From Phylloscopus collybita (Eukaryota; Chordata; Aves; Passeriformes; Phylloscopidae), in assembly GCA_027886175.1 (NCBI GenBank), contig JAJNNQ010000077.1, positions 1,674,001 to 1,738,000 of the forward strand: a DNA stretch of 64,000 nucleotides, given 5' to 3'. Below the pieces are notes generated by a model. It made no database searches and was not told where the DNA came from. It saw only the letters and a program-made list of their open reading frames with translations. Shown here in pieces: positions 52,136 through 62,537 of the stretch. The translations under genes were made by a program, and so were the position numbers. How positions within the stretch are numbered: position 1 is the stretch's first letter; each line of letters begins with the position of its first letter.

Positions 52136-53644
52136 ATGAACCGGCCTCTAGGACCAGAAGATAACTACGTGTTAACCATGTGGGGGTTGTATCTCGGAAG
52201 ATGGGAACTAGGTATAACCTCAGAACAGCTAACACAACTATACAGATGGGGGAAAAACCAGGGTTTTATCCCGTACCCCAAAAGAGCGCAGTATAGGTCA
52301 TTTTGGTCTCTTTTGGATCAAACTGTGAATGAAGAGTTAGATATGCTAATGAAATTATCACTGATATGGGAAAGATCCATGAAGGTTTTTGAGATGTCGG
52401 GAGAAGAATTTCTTTTCAGCTCCCTTCCCGATTCAGAGGAAGAGGATCGAAGTCTCCAGACTGCTGCTGACAGCTCGGAGAGTCTCCCGAAGCCGCCTTC
52501 AGAAGACCTGGGTTTGTCCTTTCCCCCCACTTGTCAGCCTTCTTCTGGGAAGGAGGGGGGGAAAACCCCGGGCAAACGCGGAGGCGCCCAGCGGCGGTCA
52601 GCGAACCGAGCGCCGCGAACGCGCCGTCCCCTGATCCCTCCGTGTCCTTCTCCTTCGCGAGCGGCCGCGCGCAGGAAGGGGGAGGGGGGAGGGGGTCCCG
52701 AGACGCCGTCGCGCCCCACCCCGCGGCCACCGCGCCGCGCTTTCCCATGGAAAACGCCCATTGAGACCTTGGCGCCGCCCCGGGGACCTCACCCCGGCGG
52801 TCCGGGCTCGCAAAAGCCCGGGAGGAAGAGGGGACGGGGGTTGCCCATCCCCCAGGCCCCTGCCCCAAAAAAGAGACAGAAAGGAGTGCAGGGCGGAGCA
52901 GCTCTCTGCAGCCGCCGCAGGAGGAAGGGGGGGCTGCCCCCAATGCCCCCCCGCACCTCAGCCCCCTCCGGCTCGGCTCGGCCGGAGACTCCGCCCCCAA
53001 AATGCCGCGCGGCGCCCGGAGCCGCCCCGTCCCGGGGCCGCCCGGGGAGACGGGCGGGGGCCGCCTGCCCCCGCCCCGCGGGGCCCGCTGGCCTTGCCCA
53101 GCCGGGACCGCCGCTCCCCCCACGCCGCGCGGCCCGCGGGAGACGGGCAGGGGGGGTCCGCCCCCTCTCCGCGGGGCCCGCTGGGGCTGCCCAGCCGGAA
53201 CCGCCGCGACCCCGCCCCCGCCCCGCGGGACCCGACGGGGCTGCTCTGCTGAGAACGCCGCCCACCCGTGGGTGCGGGGGGGCAGCGCGGGGGGACCCTG
53301 CGCTGGGCCGGGCACGGCCCGCCCCTCCCCCGGCAGCGCGGTCGCGGAAGAAGCTCCGCCGACCGAAAGCCGGCGGCTCCGCGGTTCCTCCGGCTGCCCC
53401 TCCGGTGCTTCCCCCCCCCGTCGGCGTCTCTGTTGCCTGGCAACACTGCCGAGCTTCCGCCGACTGCGGCTCCACCTGCGTCCCTTCCTGTGGACCCCTG
53501 CTGTGTCACCGTGCGCTCCAGACCTCCCTGGAGCGAAGTGCAACATGTAGCTGGGGGACTGAGACGCTGGGGTGTGGAGAACTGCTCTTTGGGAACCCAA
53601 ATGACTTCCCTTGGTCCAGCCCATGTGGCAGGTGCCCAGAGTGA
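52136..53644 (+). CDS. gag-like N-terminus fused to a GC-rich Pro/Arg/Gly region, 502 codons, unbroken
   Basis: The only long frame in the element between the LTRs at 51700 and 54355. Residues 1 to about 110 (MNRPLGPEDNYVLTMWGLYL..., many Trp and Leu, acidic SLPDSEEEDR end) look like a retroviral matrix domain and have ordinary base composition. From about residue 140 (52560) to 435 (53440) the sequence is extremely GC-rich and gives Pro, Arg, Gly and Ala, including imperfect internal repeats (GPAGLAQP and GPAGAAQP). The last 70 residues are Cys/Ser-rich (WQHCRASADCGSTC). No capsid, nucleocapsid, protease, polymerase or envelope motif is seen, so the element is non-autonomous. A splice-acceptor-like tatttctctccgcag precedes the start. 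The minus strand is also open over much of the GC-rich part, so openness alone is weak evidence. The function is unknown, and translation is unproven. Confidence 0.55.
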   Translation: MNRPLGPEDNYVLTMWGLYLGRWELGITSEQLTQLYRWGKNQGFIPYPKRAQYRSFWSLLDQTVNEELDMLMKLSLIWERSMKVFEMSGEEFLFSSLPDSEEEDRSLQTAADSSESLPKPPSEDLGLSFPPTCQPSSGKEGGKTPGKRGGAQRRSANRAPRTRRPLIPPCPSPSRAAARRKGEGGGGPETPSRPTPRPPRRAFPWKTPIETLAPPRGPHPGGPGSQKPGRKRGRGLPIPQAPAPKKRQKGVQGGAALCSRRRRKGGLPPMPPRTSAPSGSARPETPPPKCRAAPGAAPSRGRPGRRAGAACPRPAGPAGLAQPGPPLPPRRAARGRRAGGVRPLSAGPAGAAQPEPPRPRPRPAGPDGAALLRTPPTRGCGGAARGDPALGRARPAPPPAARSRKKLRRPKAGGSAVPPAAPPVLPPPVGVSVAWQHCRASADCGSTCVPSCGPLLCHRALQTSLERSATCSWGTETLGCGELLFGNPNDFPWSSPCGRCPE

Positions 53645-54354
53645 GACACGGTTTTCTCTGTCTGCTTCTGTGCTGTTCAGAAAGCGGGCTGAGAGGGATT
53701 CGTGGCTCTCTCTCAGGTACCCAAGGGAATTCCAGGGATCGTGTAACCTGTGCTTTTGCAGACCCTTGGTTTCAGGACTGGGACCTGGCGCTGGGATGTT
53801 TGCCTCGCATCTGCCGAGCACCCTGACTCCCTGCACAGCATTCCTGGCCTGGTGAACGTCCCAAGTTGTGTATCCTGTACCTCCCTGACACCATCTCTCC
53901 AGAGACCTGCATGATGCATGGAGGGGAGACGGAGCACTGCTTCGACAGCTAGCATCCCATGATCGGACTCCGAGAGGAATTGTTGTGGACCTCTGGGGGC
54001 GGGATTCTTGGCTGGGGTTTGGGAGGACGGTTCGGGATGGATTTTGTAATAAGGGTCATTGCATTACATGGCACAGCATCTCACCCGACAAGGATTCGGC
54101 GACTGGTCACAACATGTTTTCAAAATAAAATAAAAAAAAAAAAAAAAAAAAGTATAAAAAAAAAAAAAAAAGGGGGGAAAAGCAGGGGACAGTCCCTGCA
54201 GATTAGCCGACAGGCAAATTGGAAACTGTGACCAGAATGAGAGCCTACAAGTGGAGAAATCTACGAGTCTTCAATCGAAGACCTCTCCACAAGCAGATAT
54301 AAAAATCTGCATTTTTCTTTTTCTTTTCTTTTTATATAAACTGAAAGGGTGAGA
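53645..54354 (+). mobile_element. 3' non-coding part of the compact LTR element with internal poly(A)
   Basis: After the stop there is about 480 bp of ordinary-composition sequence without a long frame. Then AATAAA-like aaaataaaataaa runs into two A tracts (54131-54150 and 54156-54171). A G-rich, polypurine-like run and the 3' LTR follow. Poly(A) inside a provirus is unusual and suggests capture of a polyadenylated transcript. Confidence 0.6.
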
Positions 54355-54662
54355 TGTTGCCATGCTTTCGTGCCTGCTTGTTTTGGTTTTGGGAACTCTA
54401 TTCTCAGGCACGGTTTTGAAGCACAAGGTCATGTTCAGTAAACAACCGAAGCTCCCACATCTGTTCCCAGAGGAGGGGCTTCGGTGATGGTCTCTGGAAA
54501 ATGACCAGTGGTTCCAAGGGTCCCACCTCTGGGGTGGGCAACTTGTAAAATGTACAAAAGGAGTCAGAAAATAAAGGTGTGGTCTCTTGCCTGCAAGAGC
54601 ACCATGCAGCCTTCACTGATGCCTCCCTGTCTCGTCTCCCTGGCGTCGTTCTCAGTTATATT
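54355..54662 (+). repeat. 3' LTR of the compact LTR element
   Basis: Starts TGTTGCCATGC and ends near ctcagttatat. It is highly similar to 51700-52020, so the insertion is fairly young. Target-site duplications are not evident (agggaaaa before the left LTR, taaagata after the right). Confidence 0.85.
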
Positions 54663-54696
54663 AAAGATATAACAAACATTAATAGTTGACATTAGT

Positions 54697-55069
54697 TGAC
54701 ATTAGTAGTGGGCATGCTAAGGCTTGGTAGGTCGCATGTAACCTGTAGATGAACTGTTAGAGCAGATTTTGTAATGTAAGCAGTGTGGCTAAGTGATAAT
54801 CACTTATCTTTAGGAATGTATACTTATCTTAAGGAGGATACCTTTTGGCAGAAACTTAAATGTCAAAGAGATTATTGTACCATGTAGTGAAAATGAAGTA
54901 AGAATTTGTTAGGATGAAGAAATCATGTAAAGAAACATATAAAAACCCTGTGATTTTTCTGAGAGATGGGGCTCTGTCTTTGGACGCTAGTCCACAGGCT
55001 CCCGGGCCCTCAATAAAGCACCGCATAAACGACTTCGATTGTTTCTGTTTTCTTCGGATCAGACAACAA
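54697..55069 (+). repeat. LTR of another endogenous retrovirus
   Basis: LTR-like: TATA-like acatataaaaacc near 54938, AATAAA at 55012-55017, then a U5-like cttcggatcagacaaca. No partner LTR is found in the window. The boundaries are approximate. Confidence 0.55.
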
Positions 55070-55202
55070 ACCAAAGAATGGAAGAACAGAGAGTGTGCTT
55101 TTAGGAGGATTGTGTTTGAGTTGAACGAATACTCATTTGGCTTTTGACTGGGAACTGCCCCCAGTTGAGGATAATCTCAGAAACCCACAGCAGTGGGGAC
55201 GG

Positions 55203-55502
55203 ATGGGGGTGACCCCTTGCACTGTGTGTGGGCTGACAATTTTTCATTGGGAACCAGGATGGCATCCAGGTTGGGTCCTTCTCCACTGTAGAGGGTGCAA
55301 AAGGAGATGGTCTTGTGTATCCCACAGAAGAAGACCTAGATGCCCCAAGTGTATCCCAGAGCTCCTGAGACACTATAATTGGGAAGTAGCACATGATCAG
55401 TGTGAGATAGTGAGTCTAGTCTGTGGGAAAAATTTGGAGCCCGAGAATTTGGATATCTTTGGAAAAGACTGGGAATGGTGCCAGCTGGGTAAAAAGAATT
55501 AG
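55203..55502 (+). CDS. short cysteine-rich protein of unknown function, between an LTR and gag-like sequence
   Basis: A 99-residue frame from the first ATG (MGVTPCTVCG). It is open without an ATG back to 55125, and TAG ends it at 55500. It has paired cysteines: CTVC, then HCRGC, then RCPKC, with KRRWSC and SHRRRPR basic stretches between, and further single cysteines (DQCEIV, LVCGKN, EWCQ). The pattern suggests a zinc-binding module. It sits downstream of the LTR at 54697-55069 and upstream of the gag-like start at 55710, where retroviruses normally have an untranslated leader. I recognise no family. It could be an unusual retroviral leader protein, a captured host exon or a chance frame. Confidence 0.45.
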   Translation: MGVTPCTVCGLTIFHWEPGWHPGWVLLHCRGCKRRWSCVSHRRRPRCPKCIPELLRHYNWEVAHDQCEIVSLVCGKNLEPENLDIFGKDWEWCQLGKKN

Positions 55503-55709
55503 AAGATTCCCCCTTGTGGTTTATTTTAGCTTTTAATATTTGAGAAGCAGCTGGTCACTTGAGCTAGTGGGGAAGGGGAGTTTTTAAATAGCCTAGAGGA
55601 AAGGGTAGAGATAATCAGAACTGAGTGTGCCGAGTGTATTTTCATAGCCCGCGATTGCTAGGTCAAGAGAAAGGGCTGAGATAAAGGAGTGCCAGGGAAG
55701 AGAAAGACA

Positions 55710-56496
55710 ATGGGTACTGACCAGAGCAAGGACATTTTAGAGCCAGTCCTTTGGGCCGTATTTTGGCACACTGGAGAGAACTAGTGGGATATGGGGGGAT
55801 TGAGAATAAAAGAAATCTTGTGAAATTTTGTACACAGTGGTGGCCACTTTATAAATTGGGAGAAGGCTGTCGGTGGCCACCCCCTGGCTCTTTGGATTAT
55901 GATACCTTATTGCAGCTGATGTTATTTTTAAGAAGGGAGGAAAAATGGGAGGAGTGACCTATGCTGATATGTCCTTCTCTGAAACCATCTGGAATGGCAG
56001 AGAAGTTGTGGGATTAGACCTCCCTCTGACCCCTTTGTACTAGCTTTGGACAAAGACAACAAGGCTAAGAGAGGGAAACCCAGGCAATGCTGTGATGCCT
56101 GCTCTATAGACCAGAGGTGCACACAACCTGATAAAGTCCATCATGCAGAAAAGCAAGAACAGGAGTTAGCAGATCTGTTCAGACCACCTCCTAAAGGCAG
56201 GGTAGATGAAGGGAAGAAACAGGTTGAATAGAATTGTCCCACTTAACCCCCACCTCAGTTCCCCTAGGAAAGGAAAAGACTGAGCAGCCTATTCCCTCAC
56301 CTGCCAAATCACCATACCCATGTAGCAGTGATAGTGATGATGAGTTGTGTTTCCCCCATAGCCCACCTCCCCAAAGTAGTCCCATAGCAACCCCAACCAG
56401 AAGCAGAACAAAAGGGGTGATACAAGCACCCTTACGAGAGGCAGTGGGATCAGAGGGAACGAGGATGTCAGTTGAAGTTTCTTTTCTACAGTCCAT
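55710..56496 (+). pseudogene. gag: gag-like remnant (gammaretrovirus-like matrix and downstream acidic region)
   Basis: ATG 55710 starts MGTDQSKD, a possible myristoylation start. After an indel near 55750 the frame continues at about 55756 as ILAHWRELVGY, then KRNLVKFCTQWWPLYKLG and GSLDYDTLLQLMLFLRREEKW, ending at 55957. This resembles the matrix domain of gammaretrovirus-like Gag (LVKFC..WP.Y, GSLD...LQL). A further frame at 56234-56496 is Ser/Pro/Asp-rich (SSDSDDELCFPHSPPPQ), like a linker region. Capsid and pol are missing. It is broken by the indel and by the LTR that follows. Confidence 0.65.
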
Positions 56497-56509
56497 TTAG
56501 AGGCATGGG

Positions 56510-56910
56510 TGTGGAGTCTCTTGTACCCCTCCCAGGTGTGGCAGGGGCTTCCCCCATGGTTCCATGCAGACCTTGTGTAATCTTCTCCCTGGGTTTCTCA
56601 AGCCCATCACCCCCCATGTTAGCCCCTTTCCCTGTTGTCCCATTGGCTATGGGGGCCTGGTGTCCAGTTTCTGTCTTCCCTGTGGTCAGTTGCCCCCTGC
56701 CCTGCCCCCTGTGCTGCCCACGAACCTGGGACACTGTATAGCTGAGAAAAACCACATCAACCCTCTCTTCATGCTCACCCCCTCTCTGGCCTGGGGTGGG
56801 GGAAATAAAATGGATTCTTGAGCTTAACAAAGAGACTTGTCCCATCTGTTTCCCTGCTGGCAGCTGAACCTCCCTGGACACGATGATCACTGCTGCCACA
56901 CGCTGCTACA
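56510..56910 (+). repeat. LTR, left member of a pair
   Basis: Starts TGTGGAGTCT and ends CACGCTGCTACA, with AATAAA at 56804-56809 (ggaaataaaatgg). It pairs with 58670-59109. It is followed by aatggtggagaattgtg, where a primer site would lie; the tRNA is not assigned. Confidence 0.75.
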
Positions 56911-58669
56911 AATGGTGGAGAATTGTGAGCAACCAGTGAGGACAGCACGACCAGCACCCCGTAAGTCACCCGCTGTGGGATCCCCATCTTAAAAAGGAAG
57001 ACTCAAGAGTACCATGGCTGGAGACCAGACTGAGAATGATCTTAAAAACATGGGGGTAAAAGGCTTACAGGGAGGGAAATACCCAGTAAGGGGACTGGCT
57101 TACTGGGACTGAGAGATGAGACTAACTTCTACCATCACAAGTCTTCTCATTCTTCATGGGAGGGAGTTTTTAGGAGCTACAAGCAGCTGGTCTGCCTGCA
57201 AAAAGGATCATGCTGGGACTCTCACCAACTCTCCTAACACGTTTGCTGCAGCTTATGGACAATAAAGCCTTGGTGGCCACTTATGGAGAATTATGGACAA
57301 TTGCATGCAAAGTGTCAATGCCCTAGATCAGTGCTCCTCCCTCCTGTGGAACATCACGTTTCTCAGTTTCTGTGAAGCTGCCTCTTTCCTTACCCTTTGT
57401 TCCTAAGAGTGCAGCAAGGAGTGAAAACTGCCAGGATGCCATGGAGTTGCTACTTTCACTCTGTCACCCCATGCCCCTCTCCAGGCCTATCCTCCTTTCC
57501 CTGAAGGCAGGACAAGGTCAGAAACTGTAATAAATTACCATCAGTAATTGTTCACTAAACCATGCTATGGGAAGCACCTTGTGATCTCATCAAGACTATT
57601 TCTTCAAACATCTGGCAAAGTAAACAAAAGATAAGCAGAACTAAAATCTGAGTTACCAGTTTTTGCAGGGATCAGCTACAAGACTCCATTCTCACGACCA
57701 CCACTACCGGGAAGCAATAAAGACTCCTCCAGCAACACTTTGCACAAACACAAAACAAACAGAAAAGATACACGTGTCACAGGAAGCTGCAAAGTATAAA
57801 AAGCAGAGACTCTCGGGTGGTAGGGCGTGAGCCTGGTGGGACAGGAGAACCCCCGGCCGCCCAGCGCTGTTTTGCTTACTGTTGCTTGCTTAATAAATTC
57901 CAATATTATTTTAATTGGGCTTGTGTCCAGTCAGTTATGGGGACATACATATAACAGAAACCATCCAGAAGTGATCTGGGTGCCCTAGCGTCCTCCCACT
58001 GTCCTGTGCCCTCCTTCTCCCCCTTGTCTTTCCATATCCCCTGTTCCCTGCCCGGGAAGGCAGTGGCCGCCACATCCCAGGCACTCCTTCTAAAAATGGC
58101 ACTGACCACGTAGTTTTGAGATCCCCTCTTTCCCACCAGTCCGTCCTTTCCAGTCCTGTACCTGCCCTTTCCCCCCACCTACCTCCCCGCTTCCTGCTGT
58201 GCCTGCAGCTGCCCCCACCCCAGGCCCACATGGCAGAGGTGGTGTGGCAGAGCTGGGCAGCCCCGAGGGAGAGCCAGGCCCTGCCCTGCCAGCTCCACCA
58301 CTGCTGCTTTCACCCTTCCTTGCTTCACAGTCATCGTCATCAACCCAACAGAGAACACCTGCAACACCAGTACCAGACCCGAGACCAAACACTAAGAACT
58401 GTGCCCCTTGTGAAGAGGAGATGAAGGAACTGCACCCCTTCTGCTGAGAAGATCAAAAGCCAAGGAGATTGAACTATTAGCTCATTAAGTGAAAACGTAT
58501 TAATTTAATTCAGTATCATAATTTCTGTTACTTTATTCTCTGTAATTAAGTCTCAAATGCATTTCTATTGCTTGTTAATTTAGCTTACTAATGTTCATTT
58601 TAATTTTGTAAACCATTAAGTATATTCCTGAGAATCCCCTTGGTACAACCAACTTAAAAACAGAGGAGC
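56911..58669 (+). mobile_element. internal region of the LTR pair, degraded, with a nested LTR-like stretch
   Basis: No intact frame. Near 57014 a short start (MAGDQTENDLKNMG) could be a gag remnant. At about 57526-57931 there is a second LTR-like stretch (TATA-like agtataaaaagc, AATAAA at 57892-57897, U5 ending gtgtcca) that looks nested. 58090-58450 is Pro/Ser-rich and open but unidentified. The rest shows nothing I can name. Confidence 0.5.
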
Positions 58670-59109
58670 TGTGGAGTCCCTTGTACATTTAAAGGAATTT
58701 ACAACTGCCTTGCCCTGGAAAAGCGACCCCTCATGTAACAAAGACTTCTCCATGATTCCCTGCAAATACTGTGTAATCTTCTCCCTGGGTTTCTCAAGCC
58801 CATCACTCCCCATGGTATGCCCTTTCCCTATTTCCCCATTGGCTCTGGGTGCCTGGCGTCCAGTGTCTGTCTTCTCTATGGACAGTTGCCCCCTGCCCTG
58901 CCCCCTGTACCACCCATGAACCTGAGACACTATATAACTGAGAAAAACCACACATGATCACTCTCTTCGTCCTCACCCCCTCCCCAGTTCAGGGTGGGGG
59001 GAATAAAAATGGATTTTCAAGCTTAAGAAAGAGACTTGTCTCATTTGCTTCCCTGCCAGCCACTGAACCTCCCAGGACATGATGATCACTGCTGCCACAC
59101 GCTGTTACA
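58670..59109 (+). repeat. LTR, right member of a pair
   Basis: Starts TGTGGAGTCC and ends CACGCTGTTACA, 440 bp, with TATATAA at 58931 and ataaaaatgg in place of the poly(A) hexamer context. It is longer than the left LTR because of an extra stretch (about 58690-58740). Confidence 0.75.
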
Positions 59110-60240
59110 CACCATGACCTTGTGTGTACAGGAACAGGAGATACCCTGGAATTCCTTCAGGAATGTGGGATACCCCAGAACCCACTCAGGATCAGGGTCT
59201 CACTCGGCCTCATCATTCTCAGCTTTCAGCTGACCAGACCCCATCCCTCCCTCACAATCCTCACCCTACCACATCCCACCTCCCCTGGGCAGGAAGTGCC
59301 ATCGAGCCTGGCCTTGGACACTTCCAAGGATGGGGCAGCCAAAGCTTCTCTGGCAAAGAGTGCCAGGGCCTCAGCACCCTCAGAGGGAAGAATTCCTTCC
59401 CAACATCCCATCTAACCCTGCCCTCAGGCAGTGGGGAGCCATTCCCCCTTGTCCTGTCCCTGCAGGCCCTTGGAAAGAGTCTCTCTTCTCCAAGAATTGC
59501 TACTCCTCCCTGCCGTGGGGCAGAAGTTGGAAGTTGATTTTCTCCCCGTGGCCCCGGGCCAGCCCTGAGCCAGGGGCAGGACCTTTCCCTGGAGCTCTGC
59601 GGGCGCTGGCTCGGTTCGGCCGCAGCCCAGCAGACGGAGCTCAGAGCTCCCCGGGGGCTGCGGCTCCTCCCGAGGGGCAGCGCTGGGGCAGCTCCCACCT
59701 CTGCCCTGGGGCAGCAGCAGGGACAGCAGCCGAGGGAAGGGCTGGGGCTGGGCCAGGCCAGGGCTGGGCTGCACAGCAGCAAAAGCTTCTTCCCCCACAG
59801 GGGGCTCAGCCACTGTCCAGGCTCCCCAGGGAATGGGCACAGCCCCGAGGCTGCTGCAGCTCCAGGAGCCTTTGGACACCGCTCCCAGGGATGCCCAGGC
59901 TGGGATTGTTGGGCTGTCTGTGCAGGGCCGGGGCTTGGACTCCATGATCCCGGTGGGTCCCTCCCAGCTCAGCCCATTCTGCAATTCTCACCCTTTGGCT
60001 CAGCCTTTCTGACCCCAGGAGGAGCTGGCAGAGCTGCTGGGCTGGGGCAGGAGCAGGGCAGCCCCAGCGTTCCCCTCTCTGTGACACCACAGCAGTGACA
60101 GCCCCAACATTCCATCCCTGGAGACGCTCCAAGGGAAGTGTCCAGAGCCGTGTCCAGTCAACAGAACTGCCCGGCCACTGACCCTGAGTGACCATGGCCC
60201 TGCCAGCTCGGAGGCACCGCTGGGGCAGCTGCACCTCAGC
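59110..60240. other. GC-rich non-coding DNA
   Basis: About 1.1 kb, GC-rich from 59430, with low-complexity open frames on both strands and no domain. It is similar in character to 34400-35790 and 31100-32450. Confidence 0.45.
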
Positions 60241-60241
60241 C

Positions 60242-60674
60242 CTGTGATAAATGAATGATTTTGTGCCAACTAAATTGTAACTATATCAATATTTTAGAAA
60301 AAGACAAATGATATATGATTAGTGTCAGAAAACTGATGTTTGCAGATGTTTATGAAAAAATGGGATACAGGATGTAATTTGATATAAGTAAAATCCCAAA
60401 ACTGAATATGTCTTAGGATAATTGGAAGATGGGCCTTGAGATGGACAATTGGGATGGTTCCAGGTACGGAATCTAAGTTGTGTTTTTATTTAAGGCTTAT
60501 TTTTGGAATATGATGTTTGCTAACATATCACAAGGCTTGGGGTGCATGCACATCCTTTTACGTTATCCAGAGGACAGCGAGGAAGCCTGTGAGCCTTCAT
60601 CCAAAAGACCACTCTAAAAAGACAGAAGAGCCGCTAGCAACAAGTGAAGCATGCACCATGAAATACAGTGACAT
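60242..60674 (+). repeat. partial LTR, inverted copy of 38525-38966
   Basis: Starts TGTGATAAATGA and matches the reverse complement of 38525-38966 along its length (actaaattgtaactatatc, ttggggtgc, gaagcatgcaccatg). Its right part is lost where a piece of module B begins. Confidence 0.75.
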
Positions 60675-60880
60675 AGATTAACCACAGAAGAATTAAAGAC
60701 TGGAAATTAAATTATTTTCAGGGGCTTGTCTAGTTAGAGTGCTTTGGAATGGTAATGAGCCTTTGGCACTGAATTCCTGAACTGAAGAGCTGAACACTGA
60801 ACAAGCCTCCTGAGAGCTAAAAGTCATCAGGGAACCTCCAAGTTGCTGAGAATCCATCCTCAGCAGAACAGATTGAAGAG
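60675..60880. repeat. diverged piece of module B
   Basis: Reads attaaccacagaagaattaaagac, then cactgaattcctgaactgaagagc and gagaatccatcctcagcag, matching the head of module B at 13795-13980 and 26093-26280 with more changes. Confidence 0.6.
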
Positions 60881-61139
60881 ATTCCAGGAGTTTCCAGCTG
60901 CTCAAGAGCTGTGAGCTGACGTGCAGGCACAGGGGCTCCATGGTGGCATCTGAGGGGTCTCTGGGCTCCTGAAGATCTCTTTGGTCACACTCAGTCACAG
61001 GGGCTCTGTGGTGACATCCCAGGGCTCCTTAATCTGCCTAAGGTTCATGAGGTGACAGTCCCAGGGCTGCAGAGTGACAACAGAGGTGTCTGTCCCCTGC
61101 CAAGGAGCCAATTTGTCCCAGGTAGGGGAAGGAGTCCAG

Positions 61140-61335
61140 TGGTGACATCCCTGTGCTCCTAAAGAACAGCGAGGTCAGCGACACTGACAGGGGCTCCATG
61201 GGGACATCCCAGGAGTGTCCAGGCTGCCAAAGAGCTGGGATGTCACGGACACTCCCAGGGGCTCCATGGGGACATCCCAGGAGTGTCCAGGCTGCCAAAG
61301 AGCTGGGATGTCACAGACACTCACAGGGGTTCCTG
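61140..61335 (+). repeat. 68-bp tandem repeat
   Basis: Nearly three copies of a 68-bp unit (ggggctccatggggacatcc, caggagtgtccaggctgcc, aaagagctgggatgtcac). The second and third copies are almost identical. A looser version of the unit extends left to about 60930. Confidence 0.8.
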
Positions 61336-61369
61336 TCATGGGCAGAGTGGCAGCTTCAGGCAAAGTTTA

Positions 61370-62537
61370 TTCGAGAAGCTCCTGTTGGGTCACGAGGTTC
61401 ACAAAGGACCCAAACCAGGACCCCCAGGCTTTCTAAACTCCTGGGAGAGGATCCTGGCAGTGCCTGGATCCAATCCCAGCCCCAGACTTTCTCAAGGATT
61501 TATGCCTAAAGGATTATACAGATGGAATTGAACCTTTGTACAACTTTGTCCCTCAACATTAAGGATGGCAAACCAGAAGTATTCATGTACATAAAGATAT
61601 GACTGATTATGATCATGATTGGAAAAAAAAGGTCTTAATCAGAATGATTTACTCCATAATACAGGAGCTGTAACACCTATTTTATATAGTGCTCTAGGAA
61701 GCAATTTTGAAGCAATTGTACTAACGCAAAAGCAGTTATTAACCAGAGATGGGGTGTCACTCCCCCATTTGACCATGGGCAAATCTCTTTAGCTCAGCCT
61801 CAGGCAGTGACCTTGAGGGGTGTCCCCACTCCAGGGAAGAATCTCCACACCCCCCACCTCAAAAAGGGAAATGTCAGCAGATGCTGCAGTTAAAATTTGG
61901 GATGGGGCTTTTCTAGTCTGAAGTGCTGCCCTGTCAGTCAGATGTGCCCAGGCTGGGCCACTCAGCAGCTCTGCAGAAGCTCTCAATGGTGTCACTGGGT
62001 TGTTGTTTTTTTTAGGGGATTTTAGCAGCTCTGCAACAGCTTCAGCTCCCTCTCAGCATGTGGAACTTTGGCATGGAGGAGTCAGGCTGCTTTCAGCATT
62101 CTTCACCCCCAAAGCAGCATGATTCCCTTCTTCATTTCCCCCTGGGGGCTTTGCAAACAGGGCCTTGTTGGAGCTGTTTGAGCCCATTGCAGGCAGAGCC
62201 TCCTGCTCCAGCAGGAACTGCCTTTCCTGTGCCAGGACCAGGGCAGGTCCTGCTGCAGGAAAAGCCCCAGGCCAGCCCCAGCGGAGGGAAGGGCTCGCGC
62301 ACAAGTGCAGAGTGCCGTGCTGGGAGCTGTGCCAGGGAGAGCCTGAGGCACCAAAGGCCCCTGGGCAGCAGCAGCTGCTTCCAGGCCATGGCCAGAAGCC
62401 TCCCTTGGCCACCGGGCCTGGTGGCCACCAGTGCAGAGCTGCTGGCTCAGGGCTCATTTCTGCCTGGGCTCTGCCCCAGCCCACAGAGTGTCAGCTCAGC
62501 CCTGACTCTGGCACAGCCCCTGGGCCTGAGCCCTGCA
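61370..62537. other. intergenic DNA, no recognised gene
   Basis: Mixed composition. 62100-62520 is GC-rich with words shared with 34800 (aaaagccccaggccagccc). No supported coding region or RNA gene. Confidence 0.45.

Noticed and set aside
52416..53624. A minus-strand frame of 402 codons opposite the compact element's frame
   Set aside because: Both strands are open because the segment is extremely GC-rich. The plus frame is preferred only because of its gag-like N-terminus and position after the LTR.
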